DNA of 64,000 bases from Massilia endophytica (GTDB lineage Bacteria; Pseudomonadota; Gammaproteobacteria; Burkholderiales; Burkholderiaceae_D): the NCBI RefSeq assembly GCF_021165955.1, contig NZ_CP088952.1, forward strand, positions 2,170,001 through 2,234,000, read 5' to 3'. The notes under the pieces are model-generated. The model was given only the letters and a program-made list of their open reading frames with translations, was not told the origin of the DNA and searched no databases. Below, piece by piece: positions 18,236 to 27,678 of this stretch; within the stretch, counting starts at the first letter, position 1, and the number at the start of each line of letters is the position of its first letter. A program made the translations under genes and the position numbers.

Positions 18236-19132
18236 TTACAAACCGAAGATCAGCGAGCGGTGGGCCGCCACGCCTGCCATCACTCCCGATGCGGCGGCCA
18301 TGCTGGCATTCCCGAACGGCGTGGACAGATCCCCGGCGGCAAACACGCCCGCCACCGTGGTCTGCTTCATTTCGTTCACGCGCACCAGCCTTCCCTTCGG
18401 GCTTTCATCCATGGCGCAGCCCAGCTGGGACACGATGGGCGTGCTCACATCCACGCGCGTCGCAACGAAGAGCGCATCGAGCGGAATCACACGGCCGTCG
18501 GCCAGCTTCGCGGCCTCCAGCGCGGGTGCTTCGCCAAGCAGCTCCACCACGGGCGCCGCTTCGATGCGCACGCGGCGCGCTGCCATCTGCTCCCGCACTT
18601 CGGCGCCAGGTTCGTGCAGCCCCTGGGTGAAATAAACCACGGGCGCCCAGTCCGAAACCAGCAGCGCCTGCTCCGCCGAAGATTCGCCGCTAGCCAGCAC
18701 GCCGAAGGGCCCGGGCCCTGCCTCGTAGCCATGGCAGTAGGGGCAATGCAGCACCGTCCTGCCCCAGCGTTCGCGCAGCCCGGGCAGCGCCGGCAGCTCG
18801 TCGCGCACGCCGGCCGCCAGGATCAGGCGCGACGCGCGCTCCGTTCTGCCGTTGCCTACCGTGACCTCGAAGCCCTGCTCCAGCGGGCGGGCGGCAATGG
18901 CCACCTCCTCCAGCAGCTGCACTCCGGGATAGGCGCGCAGCTGCGCATGCGCCGTTTCGCGCAGCTCGCGCGGCGTCTTTCCGTCGTGGCCGAAGAAGCC
19001 GTGCGCCGTGACGGCATTGCGGTTGCGCGGCGAGCCGCCGTCCAGCACCAGAATCCTGCGCCGCGCCCGTGCCATTTGCAGCGCCGCCGCAATCCCGGCG
19101 AAGCCGCCGCCAACGATGATCACATCCAGCAT
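18236..19132 (-). CDS. Thioredoxin reductase-like FAD/NAD(P) oxidoreductase
   Basis: The 298-residue protein has an N-terminal FAD Rossmann motif (IIVGGGFAGIAAALQMA), a redox-active HCPYCHG motif (Cys about residue 134 and 137), and a C-terminal FAD-binding GVFAAGDLS segment. The size and CxxC pair match the thioredoxin-reductase-like family. The NAD(P) loop reads GVLASGESSAEQALL, lacking the canonical GGGxSA pattern, so the physiological partner is uncertain. It is divergent from an Rrf2 regulator with a good operator candidate between them, an arrangement that suggests local redox- or ligand-controlled expression. Confidence 0.85.
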   Translation of the reverse strand: MLDVIIVGGGFAGIAAALQMARARRRILVLDGGSPRNRNAVTAHGFFGHDGKTPRELRETAHAQLRAYPGVQLLEEVAIAARPLEQGFEVTVGNGRTERASRLILAAGVRDELPALPGLRERWGRTVLHCPYCHGYEAGPGPFGVLASGESSAEQALLVSDWAPVVYFTQGLHEPGAEVREQMAARRVRIEAAPVVELLGEAPALEAAKLADGRVIPLDALFVATRVDVSTPIVSQLGCAMDESPKGRLVRVNEMKQTTVAGVFAAGDLSTPFGNASMAAASGVMAGVAAHRSLIFGL

Positions 19133-19143
19133 GGTTCCTCCTT

Positions 19144-19164
19144 ATGATACATTTGATGTTACAT
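19144..19164. promoter_or_regulatory. Candidate Rrf2 operator
   Basis: An imperfect palindrome of the form ATGNNACAT-N3-ATGTNNCAT, 14 of 21 positions symmetric, lies in the 94-base gap between the divergent reductase and Rrf2 genes, close to the reductase start. AT-rich palindromes of this sort are typical Rrf2-family sites; assignment is by position only. Confidence 0.45.
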
Positions 19165-19226
19165 GATAGGCGACAAGAACGGCTCATGCAACTTATAATG
19201 TGACAAACCATTGAAAATGCTTTCCC

Positions 19227-19673
19227 ATGCGAGCCGACAACCGCCTGTCCCGCATGCTGCATGTGCTGATCCACATGCAGCAGACCAGTGAACCGATGAC
19301 TTCCGCGACCATCGCCGAAGTGCTGCAGACGAATCCCGTGGTGGTCCGCCGCACCATGGCGGGACTGCGCGACCACGGCTATGTGAAGGCCCTGAAGGGC
19401 CACGGCGGCGGCTGGACGCTGGCCCAGCCGCTCAGCAAGATCACCCTGCTCGACATTTACAACGCGCTGGAACAGCCGGCCATCTTCGCCTTCGGCTGGC
19501 AGGACGGGAACCCGGACTGCCTGGTGGAGCGCGCCGTGAATGCACGCCTGGAACAGTCCTTGAGCGAGGCGCAAGCCCGCCTGCTGAAGGATTTCAGCAA
19601 GGTCACCCTGCAGGATATTCTCGACAGCGTGGGCGATAACGCGGTGCTGTCGCATCTGGACGCTCATCGGTAA
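19227..19673 (+). CDS. Rrf2 family transcriptional regulator
   Basis: The 148-residue protein has the Rrf2 winged helix: LSRMLHVLIHM, SATIAEVLQTNPVVVRRTMAGL (recognition helix) and GHGGGWTLAQP as the wing, followed by the long dimerisation helix. No Fe-S cysteine triad is visible (a single Cys near residue 98), placing it with the NsrR-unlike, YwnA-type members. It is divergent from the thioredoxin-reductase-like gene and probably represses it and itself. Confidence 0.87.
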   Translation: MRADNRLSRMLHVLIHMQQTSEPMTSATIAEVLQTNPVVVRRTMAGLRDHGYVKALKGHGGGWTLAQPLSKITLLDIYNALEQPAIFAFGWQDGNPDCLVERAVNARLEQSLSEAQARLLKDFSKVTLQDILDSVGDNAVLSHLDAHR

Positions 19674-19754
19674 ACGCCCCCGGCAGCCGTACGGCGGCAA
19701 ATTCCCTGCATCGCTATACTGGGCCTTCAAGGACCAGCAATGAAGGGAACCACG

Positions 19755-20222
19755 ATGGATACCACCTGGATCATTACCGCCAACGCGAGCCGCGTGCGGA
19801 TTTTTTCCGAGGAGCCCAATGCCGAGCGCCTCGAAGAGGTGAAGGACCTGGTCGACGACCGTGTTCGCATGCGCGCGATGGAAACGCAGACCGACCAGCC
19901 GGTCGATCCCAAGGCGGCCTCGAACAGCATCAACAATACCGGCGGCGCCCTGCCCGGCAGCACCTACCAGCCCGCGAAAACGCCCGTGCAGCACGAGACC
20001 GAGATCTTCGCCCGCGAAGTGTGCATGGAACTGCAGCAGGCCTACAACCAGCAGCGCTTCCGCAACCTGGTGCTCATGGCCTCACCGGAATTCCTGGGCG
20101 TGCTGCGCAAGCAGCTCAGCCCCCAGCTGCAATCGGCCATCGTGCTGGAGCTGAACAAGGACTACACCCAGCTGCCGCCGCAGGAACTGCGCGCCCAGGT
20201 CCACGCGCAGCGCCAGCACTAG
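19755..20222 (+). CDS. Host attachment protein family
   Basis: A soluble 155-residue protein beginning DTTWIITANASRVRIFSEE, typical of the family named after Agrobacterium host-attachment protein, with FAREVCMELQQAYNQQRFRNLVLMASPEFLG and VLELNKDYTQLPPQEL further on. The fold resembles release-factor-like/ribosome-associated proteins and the true function is not settled. I prefer the second ATG (AAGGGA upstream, family-like first residues); the ATG at 19740, preceded by AAGGA, is also possible. The 3' end overlaps the convergent DUF488 gene by four bases. Confidence 0.82.
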   Translation: MDTTWIITANASRVRIFSEEPNAERLEEVKDLVDDRVRMRAMETQTDQPVDPKAASNSINNTGGALPGSTYQPAKTPVQHETEIFAREVCMELQQAYNQQRFRNLVLMASPEFLGVLRKQLSPQLQSAIVLELNKDYTQLPPQELRAQVHAQRQH

Positions 20223-20608
20223 GCAAGCACAGAGGCGCCCCGCTCCTCCAGCAGCTGCCGCAGGATGCTCCTGTGGCAGCGCGCCTCGTTCTCGCAATAG
20301 CAGCCCACCGAGAATGCCGTGCTGTGCGACATGGTGGCGAGCAGGTCGAGCACATGGCTCGCATCCGGCTGCTGCATCTCCTTGCGGTAGGCGCGCATGA
20401 AATCGCGCCATTCGCCGTCCCCTTCCGCCGCCCTGCCCTGCGTCATCAGCCCAGCGCTCGGCGCGAGATTGGGCAGCCAGGTATCGTAGTAGTCGCGCGA
20501 GGCAAATTCCTCCTTCGGCACGCCGCGCGGCGGACGCCGCACTGTGCCGATGCGCGCGCCCTCGTCCTTTTCGCGCGGCGATCCCAGCTTCACTATCCGT
20601 ATTGCCAT
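20219..20608 (-). CDS. DUF488 family protein
   Basis: The 129-residue protein starts [20 protein letters not shown] and has the family signature [19 protein letters not shown] near the end with its Cys/His cluster, plus [14 protein letters not shown]488 proteins are small and uncharacterised. It is divergent from the polymerase gene, the two starts being about 70 bases apart. Confidence 0.8.
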   Translation of the reverse strand: MAIRIVKLGSPREKDEGARIGTVRRPPRGVPKEEFASRDYYDTWLPNLAPSAGLMTQGRAAEGDGEWRDFMRAYRKEMQQPDASHVLDLLATMSHSTAFSVGCYCENEARCHRSILRQLLEERGASVLA

Positions 20609-20679
20609 GCAAACTCTCCTCCATGGGTTCCTGCCGAGGTATTATGCGCGTAATTTTTATGGAAGCGGAAGGCGGCAGT

Positions 20680-23025
20680 TTGAGTCAGCAGCAACAGGGA
20701 TTTCTCCTCACCCGGCAATGGCGCGACACCCCGGCAGGCACGGAGGCGGACTTCTGGCTGGCCACCGATGAAGGGCCGCGCCTGGTGCGCCAGCTCGCCC
20801 AGCCTTCGGTCGCTTTCGTTCCGGCCGAACAGCGCGAGCTGCTGGAGCGGCTGCTGCAGGGCGAACGGGGCACGGAGTTGCGCGAACTGGCGCTGCAGGA
20901 CTTCCAGCACCGCCCTGTATTGGGCCTCTACTGCAGGCAATACCGCCACCTGCTGAAGCTGGAAAAGAAGCTGCGCGAGCACGGCATCGACGTCTACGAG
21001 GCCGATGTGCGGCCGCCGGAACGCTACCTGATGGAGCGCTTCATCACTGCGCCGGTAAGCTTCGATCCCGCGCTGCCGGACAGCCCCTTGAAACCCGCCA
21101 GCGGCTACCGGCCCCGCCTTCGCCTGTGCTCCCTCGACATCGAAACCACCTCGCAGGGCGAGCTGTATTCCATCGCGCTCGAAGGCTGCGGCCAGCGCCA
21201 GGTCTACATGCTGGGCGAGCCGAATGGCGGCGGCAGCGGCATCGATTTCGCACTGGAGTACTGCACCAGCCGCCCGGAGATGCTGGAACGCCTCAACGAC
21301 TGGCTGGCGCAGCACGACCCGGACGCCATCATCGGCTGGAATCTCATTCAGTTCGACCTGCACATGCTGCAGCGGCACTCCGAGCGCTACCAGGTGGCGC
21401 TGCGTTTCGGCCGCGACGGCAGCGTCATGGAATGGCGCAAGCACGGCGGCGGCCAGCAGCACTTCTTCGCCGCCGTGGCGGGACGGCTGCTGATCGACGG
21501 CATCGAAGCGCTGCGCTCGGCCACCTGGAGCTTCCCCTCATTCAGCCTTGAATCCGTGGCCCAGACCCTGCTCGGCGAAGGCAAGTCCATCGACAATCCC
21601 TACGACCGCATGGCGGAGATCGACCGCCTCTTCGCCGAGGACAAGCCCGCGCTGGCGCGCTACAACCTGAAGGACTGCGAGCTGGTCACGCGCATCTTCG
21701 ACAAGACCCAGCTGCTGGACTTCCTGCTGGAGCGCGCCAGCGTCACCGGCCTGGCGGCGGACCGCAGCGGCGGCTCCGTGGCCGCTTTCGAGCACCTCTA
21801 CATGCCGCTAATGCACCGGCGCGGCTTTGTGGCGCCCAATGTGGGCGATGTCGTGGGCGAGAACAGCCCCGGCGGCTTCGTGATGGATTCGCGCTCCGGT
21901 CTCTACGACTCGGTGCTGGTGCTCGACTACAAAAGCCTGTACCCCTCCATCATCCGCACCTTCCTCATCGACCCGGTGGGCCTGGTGGAGGGCCTGCGGC
22001 TGCCGGAAGAACAGACGGTGCCGGGTTTCCGGGGCGCCCGCTTCGCGCGCGAGACCCACTGCCTGCCCGGCATTGTGTCGCAAGTATGGCAGGGACGCGA
22101 GGCCGCCAAGCGCGAGAAGAACAAGCCTCTGTCGCAGGCCCTGAAGATCATCATGAATGCCTTCTACGGCGTGCTGGGATCGAGCGGCTGCCGCTTCTTC
22201 GATCCGCGCCTGGCTTCCTCCATCACCATGCGCGGCCACGAGATCATGCACCGCACCCGCGAGCTGATTCAGGAACAGGGCTATGAAGTAATCTACGGCG
22301 ACACCGACTCCACCTTTGTGTGGCTGCGCCGCACGCACAGCCAGGAAGACGCAGACCGCATCGGCCGCGCGCTGGTGGCCCGCGTGAACGAGTGGTGGCG
22401 CGCCGACCTTAAAGAGCGCTTCGGCCTGGAAAGCGCCCTCGAACTGCAATACGAAACCCACTACCGCCGCTTCCTGATGCCCACGATCCGCGGCTCCGAC
22501 GAAGGCAGCAAGAAGCGCTACGCAGGCATGACGCTCAAGCCGGACGGCAGCGAGGAGCTGGTGTTCAAGGGGCTGGAAACTGTGCGCACGGACTGGACGC
22601 CGCTTGCCCAGCAGTTCCAGCAGGAGCTTTACCGCCGCATCTTCCTGGGCGAGCCATACAAGGAGTACGTGCGCGACTACGCCACCCGCACGCTGCGCGG
22701 GGAGCTGGACGAGCAGCTGGTCTACCGCAAGCGCCTGCGCCGCACGCTGGACGACTACGAGCGCTACGTGCCGCCCCACGTGCGCGCCGCCCGCCTGGCG
22801 GACGAATTCAACGAGCGCCAGGGCCGCCCGCTCCAGTACCAGAGCGGCGGCTGGATACGCTATGTGATGACGACCGCGGGCCCCGAGCCCCTGGAAACGC
22901 GGCGCGCGCCCATCGACTACGAACACTACCTGAGCCGCCAGCTGCAGCCGATCGCCGACGCCATCCTGCCCTTCGTTGGCGACAGCTTCACCATGCTCAC
23001 GAGCCGCCAGGGCACCCTTTTCTGA
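20680..23025 (+). CDS. polB: DNA polymerase II (family B)
   Basis: The sequence aligns by eye along its length with E. coli Pol [22 protein letters not shown] at the N-terminus, the 3'-5' exonuclease motif CSLDIETTS (about residue 150), polymerase motif [12 protein letters not shown] (about 415), motif [13 protein letters not shown] (about 490) and motif [11 protein letters not shown] (about 542). It is a damage-inducible repair and bypass polymerase. I chose TTG preceded by GGAAGG at six bases, giving 781 residues versus 783 in E. coli; ATG codons at 20644 and 20659 would add a short non-homologous leader. No LexA-type box was recognised. Confidence 0.92.
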   Translation: MSQQQQGFLLTRQWRDTPAGTEADFWLATDEGPRLVRQLAQPSVAFVPAEQRELLERLLQGERGTELRELALQDFQHRPVLGLYCRQYRHLLKLEKKLREHGIDVYEADVRPPERYLMERFITAPVSFDPALPDSPLKPASGYRPRLRLCSLDIETTSQGELYSIALEGCGQRQVYMLGEPNGGGSGIDFALEYCTSRPEMLERLNDWLAQHDPDAIIGWNLIQFDLHMLQRHSERYQVALRFGRDGSVMEWRKHGGGQQHFFAAVAGRLLIDGIEALRSATWSFPSFSLESVAQTLLGEGKSIDNPYDRMAEIDRLFAEDKPALARYNLKDCELVTRIFDKTQLLDFLLERASVTGLAADRSGGSVAAFEHLYMPLMHRRGFVAPNVGDVVGENSPGGFVMDSRSGLYDSVLVLDYKSLYPSIIRTFLIDPVGLVEGLRLPEEQTVPGFRGARFARETHCLPGIVSQVWQGREAAKREKNKPLSQALKIIMNAFYGVLGSSGCRFFDPRLASSITMRGHEIMHRTRELIQEQGYEVIYGDTDSTFVWLRRTHSQEDADRIGRALVARVNEWWRADLKERFGLESALELQYETHYRRFLMPTIRGSDEGSKKRYAGMTLKPDGSEELVFKGLETVRTDWTPLAQQFQQELYRRIFLGEPYKEYVRDYATRTLRGELDEQLVYRKRLRRTLDDYERYVPPHVRAARLADEFNERQGRPLQYQSGGWIRYVMTTAGPEPLETRRAPIDYEHYLSRQLQPIADAILPFVGDSFTMLTSRQGTLF

Positions 23026-23066
23026 GAAGCAATCGCAAAAAAGCAACAATCACGGCATCTTGTGTC

Positions 23067-23089
23067 ATAATACGAATGATTCGCATTAT
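23067..23089. promoter_or_regulatory. Fur box candidate upstream of siderophore receptor
   Basis: A 23-bp near-perfect palindrome with half-sites ATAATACGAAT and ATTCGCATTAT around one central base; only one pair besides the centre is unmatched. It lies about 55 bases before the receptor ATG and resembles the Fur consensus of overlapping GATAAT hexamers. Confidence 0.8.
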
Positions 23090-23145
23090 CGCTATCAATT
23101 AGATTATCGATAAGCGCCAGCCGACTTTGCCAGCTATCCGAAAAA

Positions 23146-25431
23146 ATGAAGAATCCGCACATCAAGAGCATCAAGCATCCACGCCCGGCCGTTGCCGCCG
23201 CCATCGCCACCCTGGCCCTGCCACTGGCGGTCCACGCCCAGAGCACCGAGCAGAAACTGCCGGAAGTGACCATCAACGGCCAGGCAGGCAGCGACTTCCA
23301 GGTGAAGAAATCGGCGAACGACAAGTTCACCGCCCCGCTGCTCGATACTCCCAAATCCATCACCGTCGTTCCGGCCGAAGTGATTTCGCAGACGGGCGCC
23401 GTTTCCCTCACTGAGGCCCTGCGCACCGTGCCGGGCATTACCATCGGCGCGGCCGAAGGCGGCAATCCGGTGGGCGACAACCTCTTCATCCGCGGCTACA
23501 ACGCGCAGACCGACACCTACATCGACGGCATCCGCGACAGCGGCTCGCAGTCGCGCGAGATCTTCGCGCTGGAACAGATCGAAGTGGTGAAAGGCCCCAA
23601 CTCGGCCTACGGCGGCCGCTCCTCCGCTGGCGGCGGCGTGAACCTGGTGAGCAAGACCGCGAAGGCGGAAAACTTCAGCAACGCCTCCGTGGGCCTGGGC
23701 AGCGCGAAATACCGCCGTGTGACCGCCGACGTGAACCGCATGGTCGGCGACAACGCCGCCGTGCGCCTGAACGTGATGGGCCACGATGCCCACGTGCCCG
23801 GCCGCGACATCCTGCACGGCGACCGCTGGGGTGTGGCCCCTACCGTCACCTTCGGCCTCGCTTCGCCCACCTCCGTGAACCTGAGCTACTACCACATGGA
23901 GTCGAGCGAGCTGCCCGATACCGGCCTGCCCTTCAACAATCCCTTCACCACTGGGCCGAATGTGGCGAAGAACGGCAACGGCACGCCGGTGAACGTGCCG
24001 CGCTCCACCTTCTACGGCCTGCTGAACCGCGACTACCGCGACACCGAAACTGACATCGGCACCATCGACGTCAAGCACGCCTTCGGCAACGGCCTGACCT
24101 TCCGCAACGTGACCCGCTACGGCCGCACCAGCAACGACTATGTGTGGACCCAGCCTGACGACTCGAAAGGCAACGTGGCCCTGTACGGCACCCTCTGGCG
24201 CCGGGCCAACACCCGCATCGTCAGCACGGACTCGCTGGCCAATGCCGCAAGCCTGAGCGGCGCCTTCACGGCCGCAGGCGTCAAGCACAGCTTCACCGCC
24301 GGCATCGAGATCAGCCGCGAAGACACGGACCGCGGCAGCTACATCTTCAACCCCGGCACGAACAATCCGCTGCAGACCGTGGGCACGAACTGCCCCACCA
24401 CTGGCGCGGGCACGCTGTACAACTGCACCACCCTGCTGAACCCGAACCCGAACGATCCCTGGCAGTACACCCGCAGCGTGTCGCCCAACCGCACCGCCGT
24501 GCGCACGAATACCCGCTCGGCCTATGCTTTCGACACCATCGAGTTCAATCCGCAATGGCTGCTGAACCTGGGCCTGCGCTGGGACGGTTTCCGCACGAAG
24601 CTGGACGTACCGGCCTTCACCCTGAACGGCGTGAGCACGCCCGCCCAGCATGCGCAGGTCGATACCGACTTCCCCAACTACCAGGCAGGCCTGGTGTACA
24701 AGCCTTCGGCCAACAGCAGCATCTATGCCTCCTACGGCACGTCCTCCACCCCGCCGGGCAACGACGGCGGCGACGGCCTGGATGCGCTCACCGTCATCGT
24801 GCAGAACCTCAAGCCGCAGGACAGCAAGAACTTCGAGCTGGGCACCAAATGGGAAGTGCTGGCGCGCCGCCTCTCGCTGAGCGCGGCCCTCTTCCGCAGC
24901 GAAATGAATAACGCCCGCGTCACGGCGCCGGACGGCAGCACCCAGAACGTGGGCCGCAAAACCATCCGCGGCCTGGAGCTGGGCGTAAACGGCAGCCTGA
25001 GCGCGAACTGGCAGGTCTTCGGCGGCTACACCTGGCTCGATGGCCGCATCGCCGACAACGGCTACGTCAACACCGGCACCACTGCCAAGCCGGTGTGGAC
25101 GCCGTCGCCCTTCAACGGCAACGTGTTCCCCACCACGCCGAAGAACAGCGCCTCGCTGTGGACTTCGTACACCGTGATGCCGGGCCTGAGCATCGGCGGC
25201 GGCCTCAGTGCCATGTCCCGCGTGTACTCCAACATCAACAACACCAAGTTCGCGCCGGGCTACACCCGCTTCGATGCGATGGCGAGCTATGACCTCAACA
25301 AGAACGTCAGCCTGCAGCTTAACGTGCAGAACCTGGCGGACAAGCTGTACTTTGACAAGGTCTCCTCGCCGCATTACGCGGGCGTGGGCGCGGGCCGCAG
25401 CGCAACGCTGACCGCCAGCTTCAAGTACTAA
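23146..25431 (+). CDS. TonB-dependent siderophore receptor
   Basis: The 761-residue protein has a signal peptide ending AVHAQ, a plug with LLDTPKSITVVPAEVISQTG and VSLTEALRTVPGITIG, the IRGY and VVKGPNSAYGGRSSAGGGVNL motifs typical of siderophore receptors, and a barrel ending TLTASFKY. Segments such as YNAQTDTYIDGIRDSG place it with catecholate receptors of the Fiu/BfrD type. The Fur-box candidate upstream implies iron repression. No siderophore biosynthesis, TonB/ExbBD or PiuC-type hydroxylase genes are adjacent, so it probably takes up xenosiderophores. Confidence 0.9.
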   Translation: MKNPHIKSIKHPRPAVAAAIATLALPLAVHAQSTEQKLPEVTINGQAGSDFQVKKSANDKFTAPLLDTPKSITVVPAEVISQTGAVSLTEALRTVPGITIGAAEGGNPVGDNLFIRGYNAQTDTYIDGIRDSGSQSREIFALEQIEVVKGPNSAYGGRSSAGGGVNLVSKTAKAENFSNASVGLGSAKYRRVTADVNRMVGDNAAVRLNVMGHDAHVPGRDILHGDRWGVAPTVTFGLASPTSVNLSYYHMESSELPDTGLPFNNPFTTGPNVAKNGNGTPVNVPRSTFYGLLNRDYRDTETDIGTIDVKHAFGNGLTFRNVTRYGRTSNDYVWTQPDDSKGNVALYGTLWRRANTRIVSTDSLANAASLSGAFTAAGVKHSFTAGIEISREDTDRGSYIFNPGTNNPLQTVGTNCPTTGAGTLYNCTTLLNPNPNDPWQYTRSVSPNRTAVRTNTRSAYAFDTIEFNPQWLLNLGLRWDGFRTKLDVPAFTLNGVSTPAQHAQVDTDFPNYQAGLVYKPSANSSIYASYGTSSTPPGNDGGDGLDALTVIVQNLKPQDSKNFELGTKWEVLARRLSLSAALFRSEMNNARVTAPDGSTQNVGRKTIRGLELGVNGSLSANWQVFGGYTWLDGRIADNGYVNTGTTAKPVWTPSPFNGNVFPTTPKNSASLWTSYTVMPGLSIGGGLSAMSRVYSNINNTKFAPGYTRFDAMASYDLNKNVSLQLNVQNLADKLYFDKVSSPHYAGVGAGRSATLTASFKY

Positions 25432-25438
25432 TCGCGTC

Positions 25439-25511
25439 GCCCCCGCGCAGGCGGGGGCCCAGGAGTGCCGCCGCGCCGCATACGCTCGTGGATTCCCGCC
25501 TACGCGGGAAT
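25439..25511. repeat. REP-like palindromic element pair
   Basis: Two GC-rich hairpins, GCCCCCGC-GCAG-GCGGGGGC (25439-25458) and ATTCCCGC-CTAC-GCGGGAAT (25492-25511), lie between the receptor stop and the next gene. The second, with its GTGGATTCCCGCCTACGCGG context, is of the extragenic palindrome type scattered through many betaproteobacterial genomes. It may also act as a transcript 3' end. Copy number in this genome cannot be seen here. Confidence 0.6.
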
Positions 25512-25611
25512 GACGTACATTGGCGCAATGCCCCCGTTTTCTCGCGGTATCGTGCGCCGTCCTCGCGTTCGAGGACTAAGCTGTAAGGATAACCTGGCGA
25601 GGAGAACTCAA

Positions 25612-26160
25612 ATGTGGAAACGAGCGCTGTCGAGCATCGTTCTCGCGTCCGCCGCCGCTCTTCCGGCGCAGGCGCAGGACTGGGATTTCAGCTACACCGG
25701 CTTCCATTGGCTTGAAGCCGACCTGTTCAACCCCACCCTCACCGAAACGGGGCATTTCAGCGGCAGCGACGCCAATGGCAATGGCGTGCTGGAGCTGGGT
25801 GAGCTCAGCCAGTTCTCATGGTCGAGCGTTAGCTACCTTGGCGGCGGCGGATGCGGCAGCGGCATCACCTGCACGCTCGAACAGTTCAGCTACACGAACA
25901 CCGGCCAGCTGAACTTCAGGACTAGCTGGTACTCGGTGGGCGGCGACAACTCGTCGCAGGCGGGCACCATTGCGTGGGACCGGTCCTGGTTCATCTCCAG
26001 CGGCAGCTGGGGCAGCGCTACGACCACCTACCTGTGGACGCCGGAAACCCGATTCGCCATTTCGCCCCAGCCAGTGCCCGAACCTTCCGGCGGCCTGATG
26101 CTGCTGCTGGGCGTAGCCGGGCTGGCAGGCTGGCGGAGACTTCGCTCTTCCTTGAAATAG
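25612..26160 (+). CDS. PEP-CTERM sorting-signal protein with EF-hand-like loop
   Basis: The 182-residue exported protein has a signal peptide (MWKRALSSIVLASAAALPAQAQ), a beta-rich Ser/Thr/Gly core, and a C-terminal PEP-CTERM signal: VPEPSGG, a hydrophobic helix (LMLLLGVAGLAGW) and basic RRLRSS. An exosortase (EpsH/XrtA-type, elsewhere in the genome) should cleave it at the PEP motif. About residue 50, DANGNGVLELGE fits the calcium-binding loop pattern of an EF hand (D1, N3, N5, G6, L8, E12). GGCGAGGAG precedes the ATG. The specific function is unknown. Confidence 0.8.
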   Translation: MWKRALSSIVLASAAALPAQAQDWDFSYTGFHWLEADLFNPTLTETGHFSGSDANGNGVLELGELSQFSWSSVSYLGGGGCGSGITCTLEQFSYTNTGQLNFRTSWYSVGGDNSSQAGTIAWDRSWFISSGSWGSATTTYLWTPETRFAISPQPVPEPSGGLMLLLGVAGLAGWRRLRSSLK

Positions 26161-26210
26161 GCAGGCGTGCCTATAATTGAGGCAGGTCCTTTGCCTGCCC
26201 GGGTGCCCGC

Positions 26211-27047
26211 TTGTCTCTTCGTCCAGCTTTATTTTTCATCATCGCCAGCGCTGCAACTGCGCCGCAAGCTGCGACCGCGCCGCAGCTCATCGGCATGATC
26301 AACCACTACCGCAGCGCGCCCGCGGGCTGCGGCGGCCTGGCCCGAGCCGCCCTGCCTCCGTACGCGGCGCCGCCCGCGCTCTCCACCGTGCACATTGGCG
26401 CGGGAGCCTTCCTCGACCTGGCGCTGGAGCATGTGGGCATTCCAGTGACGAAGGCGGACCTGATCTCCATTTCGAATGCGGGAGATGAGGCGGCAGCGAT
26501 GGGCGTATTGAAGGAACGCTATTGCAGCCGCCTGCTCAGCGAGGATTTCTCGGCCATCGGCGTGCAGCGCAGCGGCGACGAATGGACCATCATCCTGGCC
26601 CGCCCGCAGCCGCCGCGCATGCTGCCCGAGCTGGACGAAGCGGGACAGGCCGTGCTGCGCGCCGTGAACGCCGCCCGCGCTGCGCCGCGCACCTGCGGCG
26701 AAGAACACTACCCGCCCGTTGGCCCGGTAAGCTGGAATCCGGCGCTCGGCGATGCGGCGCTTGCGCACAGCCGCAACATGGCGGAGCTGCGCTATTTCAG
26801 CCATGTGGAGAAGAACGGCAGCACGGCTGGCGAGCGCGCGCTGCGCGCGGGCTACCGCTGGCAGCGCATCGGCGAGAACATCGCCTCGGGCCAGGATTCG
26901 GCGGATGAAGCGGTGGAAGGCTGGCTGGCCAGCCCGGGCCATTGCGCCAACATCATGCGCCCGGGCTTCACGGAAATGGGCGCCGCCTTCGCCATCAGCA
27001 GCAAGGGCACGCTATACTGGACGCAGGTGTTCGCGGCGCCGCTCTAA
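26211..27047 (+). CDS. CAP/SCP-domain exported protein
   Basis: The 278-residue protein starts at TTG, the only usable start in frame here, with a signal peptide (LFFIIASAATAPQA). The C-terminal half (about 145-278) is a CAP (SCP/PR1-like) domain: VNAARAAPRTCG, ALAHSRNMAELRYFSH with its metal-binding His, RIGENIASGQ with the Glu, and WLASPGHCANIMRPGFTEMG with the second His. The N-terminal half (about 28-135) looks like a degenerate relative of the same fold or an unrelated spacer. Role unknown. The stop overlaps the convergent next gene by four bases. Confidence 0.8.
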   Translation: MSLRPALFFIIASAATAPQAATAPQLIGMINHYRSAPAGCGGLARAALPPYAAPPALSTVHIGAGAFLDLALEHVGIPVTKADLISISNAGDEAAAMGVLKERYCSRLLSEDFSAIGVQRSGDEWTIILARPQPPRMLPELDEAGQAVLRAVNAARAAPRTCGEEHYPPVGPVSWNPALGDAALAHSRNMAELRYFSHVEKNGSTAGERALRAGYRWQRIGENIASGQDSADEAVEGWLASPGHCANIMRPGFTEMGAAFAISSKGTLYWTQVFAAPL

Positions 27048-27499
27048 GGCTGCTTTCCTTCGCTGGACCACACTTTCATGGTCTGCACGGCCAGCAGCTT
27101 GCATTTGCCGTCCACGTTCACATAGGTGCGCATGAACTGGTAACGGTTGCTGCGCCAGGTCTTGCCGTCCGCATTCCATTGGTCCACCGTGCTCAGGCCG
27201 CGCAGCACGACGGTATCGCCCAGCGCATGCGCCTTTACTTCGCTCGTTGTGCGCGCCTTCGCCGCCACCTTCAGCTCCTTCGCCCGCGCCAGCACCACCG
27301 CCTTGGTGTCGACGGCCGATGCGAGCGTGTGCACCCACACGTAATCGTCCGCGAGCCAGGCGTCCAGGAAGGCCGCGTCGCCGCTGCGCATCGCTTCCTC
27401 GTACTGGGCGTCATGTTCGATCAGCGCAGCGGGCGGCAGGCATGGAGCTGCCAGCGACACAAGTGGCAGCACGGCGCCTGCCAGAATCAAATGCTTCAT
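27044..27499 (-). CDS. NTF2-like (DUF4440-type) periplasmic protein
   Basis: The 151-residue protein has a signal peptide (MKHLILAGAVLPLVSLAAPC) and a SnoaL/NTF2-like cone fold: YEEAMRSGDAAFLDAWLADDYVWVH near the start, DTVVLRG and RYQFMRTYVNVDGKCKLLAVQ later. Members often act as small-molecule-binding or degradation proteins; no specific role can be assigned. The start after the cleaved short in-frame leader (27541) is preferred because it begins the signal peptide. Confidence 0.75.
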   Translation of the reverse strand: MKHLILAGAVLPLVSLAAPCLPPAALIEHDAQYEEAMRSGDAAFLDAWLADDYVWVHTLASAVDTKAVVLARAKELKVAAKARTTSEVKAHALGDTVVLRGLSTVDQWNADGKTWRSNRYQFMRTYVNVDGKCKLLAVQTMKVWSSEGKQP

Positions 27500-27678
27500 A
27501 CAAACCCCGAAAAATGAAATCGGCATAGTGTAGCCCTTCATAAGGCTCGCGAATATCTGCTATGGCACACATTATTTGCGCCGCGAATGTCGATAATGGA
27601 GATTGCGAATTGGATTTATATCTTGGGCCGCCGTATTCTGGCTCCATTGCAGATCATTTGAAAGCAGGAGAAGCCGCC

